Below, one piece after another: positions 62,995 through 64,000 of a stretch of DNA of 64,000 nucleotides (positions are counted from its first letter, which is position 1; each line of letters begins with the position of its first letter). The stretch comes from Opitutaceae bacterium (GTDB taxonomy: Bacteria > Verrucomicrobiota > Verrucomicrobiia > Opitutales > Opitutaceae). Below the pieces are notes generated by a model. It ran no database searches and was not told the DNA's origin. It was given only the letters and a program-made list of their open reading frames with translations. The stretch covers positions 1 through 64,000 of the forward strand of contig JAEUHC010000027.1 of assembly GCA_016794785.1 (NCBI GenBank). The letters run 5' to 3'. Both the position numbers and the translations under genes were made by a program.

Positions 62995-63417
62995 TCAGGA
63001 CTTGGTGGCCTTGCCGCGGAAGATGATTTCGACGGAGGTCGGATCGTAGCCGGCGGGAAGGACCGACTTCACTTTCTCGATAAGGGCAGGCGGCAGATCG
63101 ATGTCGTGGGTGCGGCCGGTCTTCTCGTCGTGAAAATGAGCATGCGGGCGGAGGTTGGGGCAGTAGCGGGTGGGGCCGCGCTCAAAGTTGACCGCGCGCA
63201 CGAGGTCGCACTGCACGAGGGTCTCGAGGCAGTTGTAAACCGTCGCGAGCGAGATGGTGGGCAACTCAGATTTGACGCGGGCAAACACCTCGTCCGCCGT
63301 CGGGTGGTCACGCTTTTTGAGGAGCACGTCATAAACGACTTCACGCTGCGGGGTCGCGCGCAGGCCGCTGTCGGCGAGGCGTTGGGTCAGGGCGTCGTTG
63401 GTTTCGGTGGCGCGCAT
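62995..63417 (-). CDS. Fur-family iron/peroxide regulator
   Basis: 140 aa from the ATG at 63417; an in-frame GTG at 63438 is possible. The winged helix is LRATPQREVVYDVL ... TISLATVYNCLETLV. The dimerisation domain has the metal-binding PHAHFHDEKTG. The CxxC pairs that hold structural zinc in many Fur and PerR proteins are missing, as in Irr-like and some other members. It should sense iron, haem or peroxide and control the suf genes. Two 6-3-6 inverted repeats lie directly upstream, so it is likely autoregulated. Confidence 0.9.
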   Translation of the reverse strand: MRATETNDALTQRLADSGLRATPQREVVYDVLLKKRDHPTADEVFARVKSELPTISLATVYNCLETLVQCDLVRAVNFERGPTRYCPNLRPHAHFHDEKTGRTHDIDLPPALIEKVKSVLPAGYDPTSVEIIFRGKATKS

Positions 63418-63442
63418 GGTTTGGGTCGGAGGGGGCACGCAA

Positions 63443-63457
63443 TTGGAATGATTCCAA
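63443..63457. promoter_or_regulatory. Fur-type operator, copy 1
   Basis: TTGGAA-TGA-TTCCAA is a perfect 6-3-6 inverted repeat just upstream of the fur start. It shares the TTNGAA-N3-TTCNAA pattern with the site at 63472 and looks like a PerR/Fur box. Confidence 0.7.
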
Positions 63458-63471
63458 GGTGCAAGCGAGAA

Positions 63472-63486
63472 TTAGAACTATTCTAA
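63472..63486. promoter_or_regulatory. Fur-type operator, copy 2
   Basis: TTAGAA-CTA-TTCTAA is a second perfect 6-3-6 inverted repeat. Its centre is 29 bp from that of the first. The AT-rich surroundings suggest it overlaps the promoter of the fur-suf unit. Confidence 0.75.
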
Positions 63487-63536
63487 AATTAAACAGCCGG
63501 CCTGCACGGGGCCATAAGCGTAAAGCGTTTCCCGGT

Positions 63537-64000
63537 TCAGCGTCGCGACCAGCACCAATGCCACGGCTCGTAGCCGATGCCGTAGCGATTGCCGCGCGGG
63601 TAAGTCATCGTGAAGCCGAACTTCCCGGCATGGCGGCGCAGCCACCGGTAGGCCGGCGTGCGTGCGAACGAGTCCTCGACGCTAGTGTCGGCCGGATCGC
63701 CGATGTCGATGGCGCGGCCCGAGTGATGTTCGCTGAAGCCCGGGGCGGCGACGAAGCGCAGCACAGATGCGAGTGAGCGGCCGGTTGCGAGTTTCTGGCG
63801 GATGAGATGGGTCTGCCGCGCGATGCTGCGGAAACCGGACAGAGGCAGGAGGGTGACGCTATCGCGCGCCGCGGCCGCGTGCATTCGCCGCCACGCGGCG
63901 GCGGCGCGTGGGGTGAGGCGGACAGGTTTGCCGTCATCGGGCGCGCGACCGACCGAGACGAGCCGCCGCGCCTCGCGGTGCGGCGGCAGGCCGCGGGTGC
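63537..64000 (-). CDS. VanY-like D-alanyl-D-alanine carboxypeptidase, N-terminal part outside the window
   Basis: The open frame runs past the edge, giving at least 154 residues of the C-terminal part. The M15B peptidase marks are LSGFRSIARQTHLI, FSEHHSGRAIDIGDP (zinc His and Asp), FGFTMTYPRGN and YEPWHWCW (catalytic Glu and zinc His). It would remove the terminal D-Ala from peptidoglycan stem peptides in the periplasm. It is on the same strand as fur, 119 bp before it, but the operators lie in the gap, so it is probably a separate unit. Confidence 0.85.
   Translation of the reverse strand, partial: TRGLPPHREARRLVSVGRAPDDGKPVRLTPRAAAAWRRMHAAAARDSVTLLPLSGFRSIARQTHLIRQKLATGRSLASVLRFVAAPGFSEHHSGRAIDIGDPADTSVEDSFARTPAYRWLRRHAGKFGFTMTYPRGNRYGIGYEPWHWCWSRR

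Overview
The window reads as a chromosomal segment of a GC-rich verrucomicrobium, most likely in or near the Opitutaceae. This is inferred from gene content, not from a marker gene. The pointers are three large TonB-dependent receptors, a PSCyt1/PSD1 cytochrome protein next to a DUF1501 protein, a DUF1080 protein, formylglycine sulfatases, a VPDGG-type PEP-CTERM protein, and a secreted NHL protein carrying a tail repeat that I associate with Opitutus-like genomes. I saw no rRNA gene, tRNA gene or CRISPR array.

Layout. 1-1.9 kb: the first codons of an IS481-like transposase, then a SIR2-domain gene that ends very close to that element, probably a broken defence gene. 1.9-11.5 kb: carbohydrate genes (sulfatase, Gfo/Idh/MocA oxidoreductase, two TIM-barrel isomerases, FAD oxidoreductase, TonB receptor). 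11.8-18.4 kb: a repeat lipoprotein, a hypothetical gene with no clear start, a one-protein Eco57I-like restriction-modification enzyme and hflX. 18.4-24.4 kb: a two-component system downstream of a DegP/HtrA protease, then small secreted proteins including DUF1080. 24.4-29.3 kb: a five-gene minus-strand run with an ABC transporter and two methyltransferases. 29.5-37.5 kb: PSD1, DUF1501 and TonB receptor genes. 37.5-44.5 kb: outer-membrane phospholipase A divergent from a cardiolipin synthase, then an esterase, a phosphoesterase, a YebC protein and DNA polymerase IV. 44.6-54.1 kb: a probable sialoglycan locus (regulator, BNR protein, TonB receptor, sulfatase, sialidase, NanM-like mutarotase). 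54.2-58.5 kb: an FmdB-like protein, an inositol monophosphatase, the NHL protein and a PEP-CTERM protein. 58.6-63.5 kb: fur-sufC-sufB-sufD-sufT. The window ends inside a VanY-like carboxypeptidase.

The least expected signals lie between genes. At least six dispersed palindromic elements share one architecture, and three of them supply the stop codon of a neighbouring gene. A second palindromic family brackets sufD. A 133-bp copy of the 3' end of the inositol monophosphatase gene lies on the far side of the NHL gene, so that gene sits between direct repeats. Two 6-3-6 inverted repeats precede fur. A shared 12-bp word with TGG/CCA ends precedes both transport-side genes of the sialoglycan locus. 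No wholly new gene system could be established; the best candidates for new biology are the repeat family, the duplication around the NHL gene and the SIR2/insertion-element junction.
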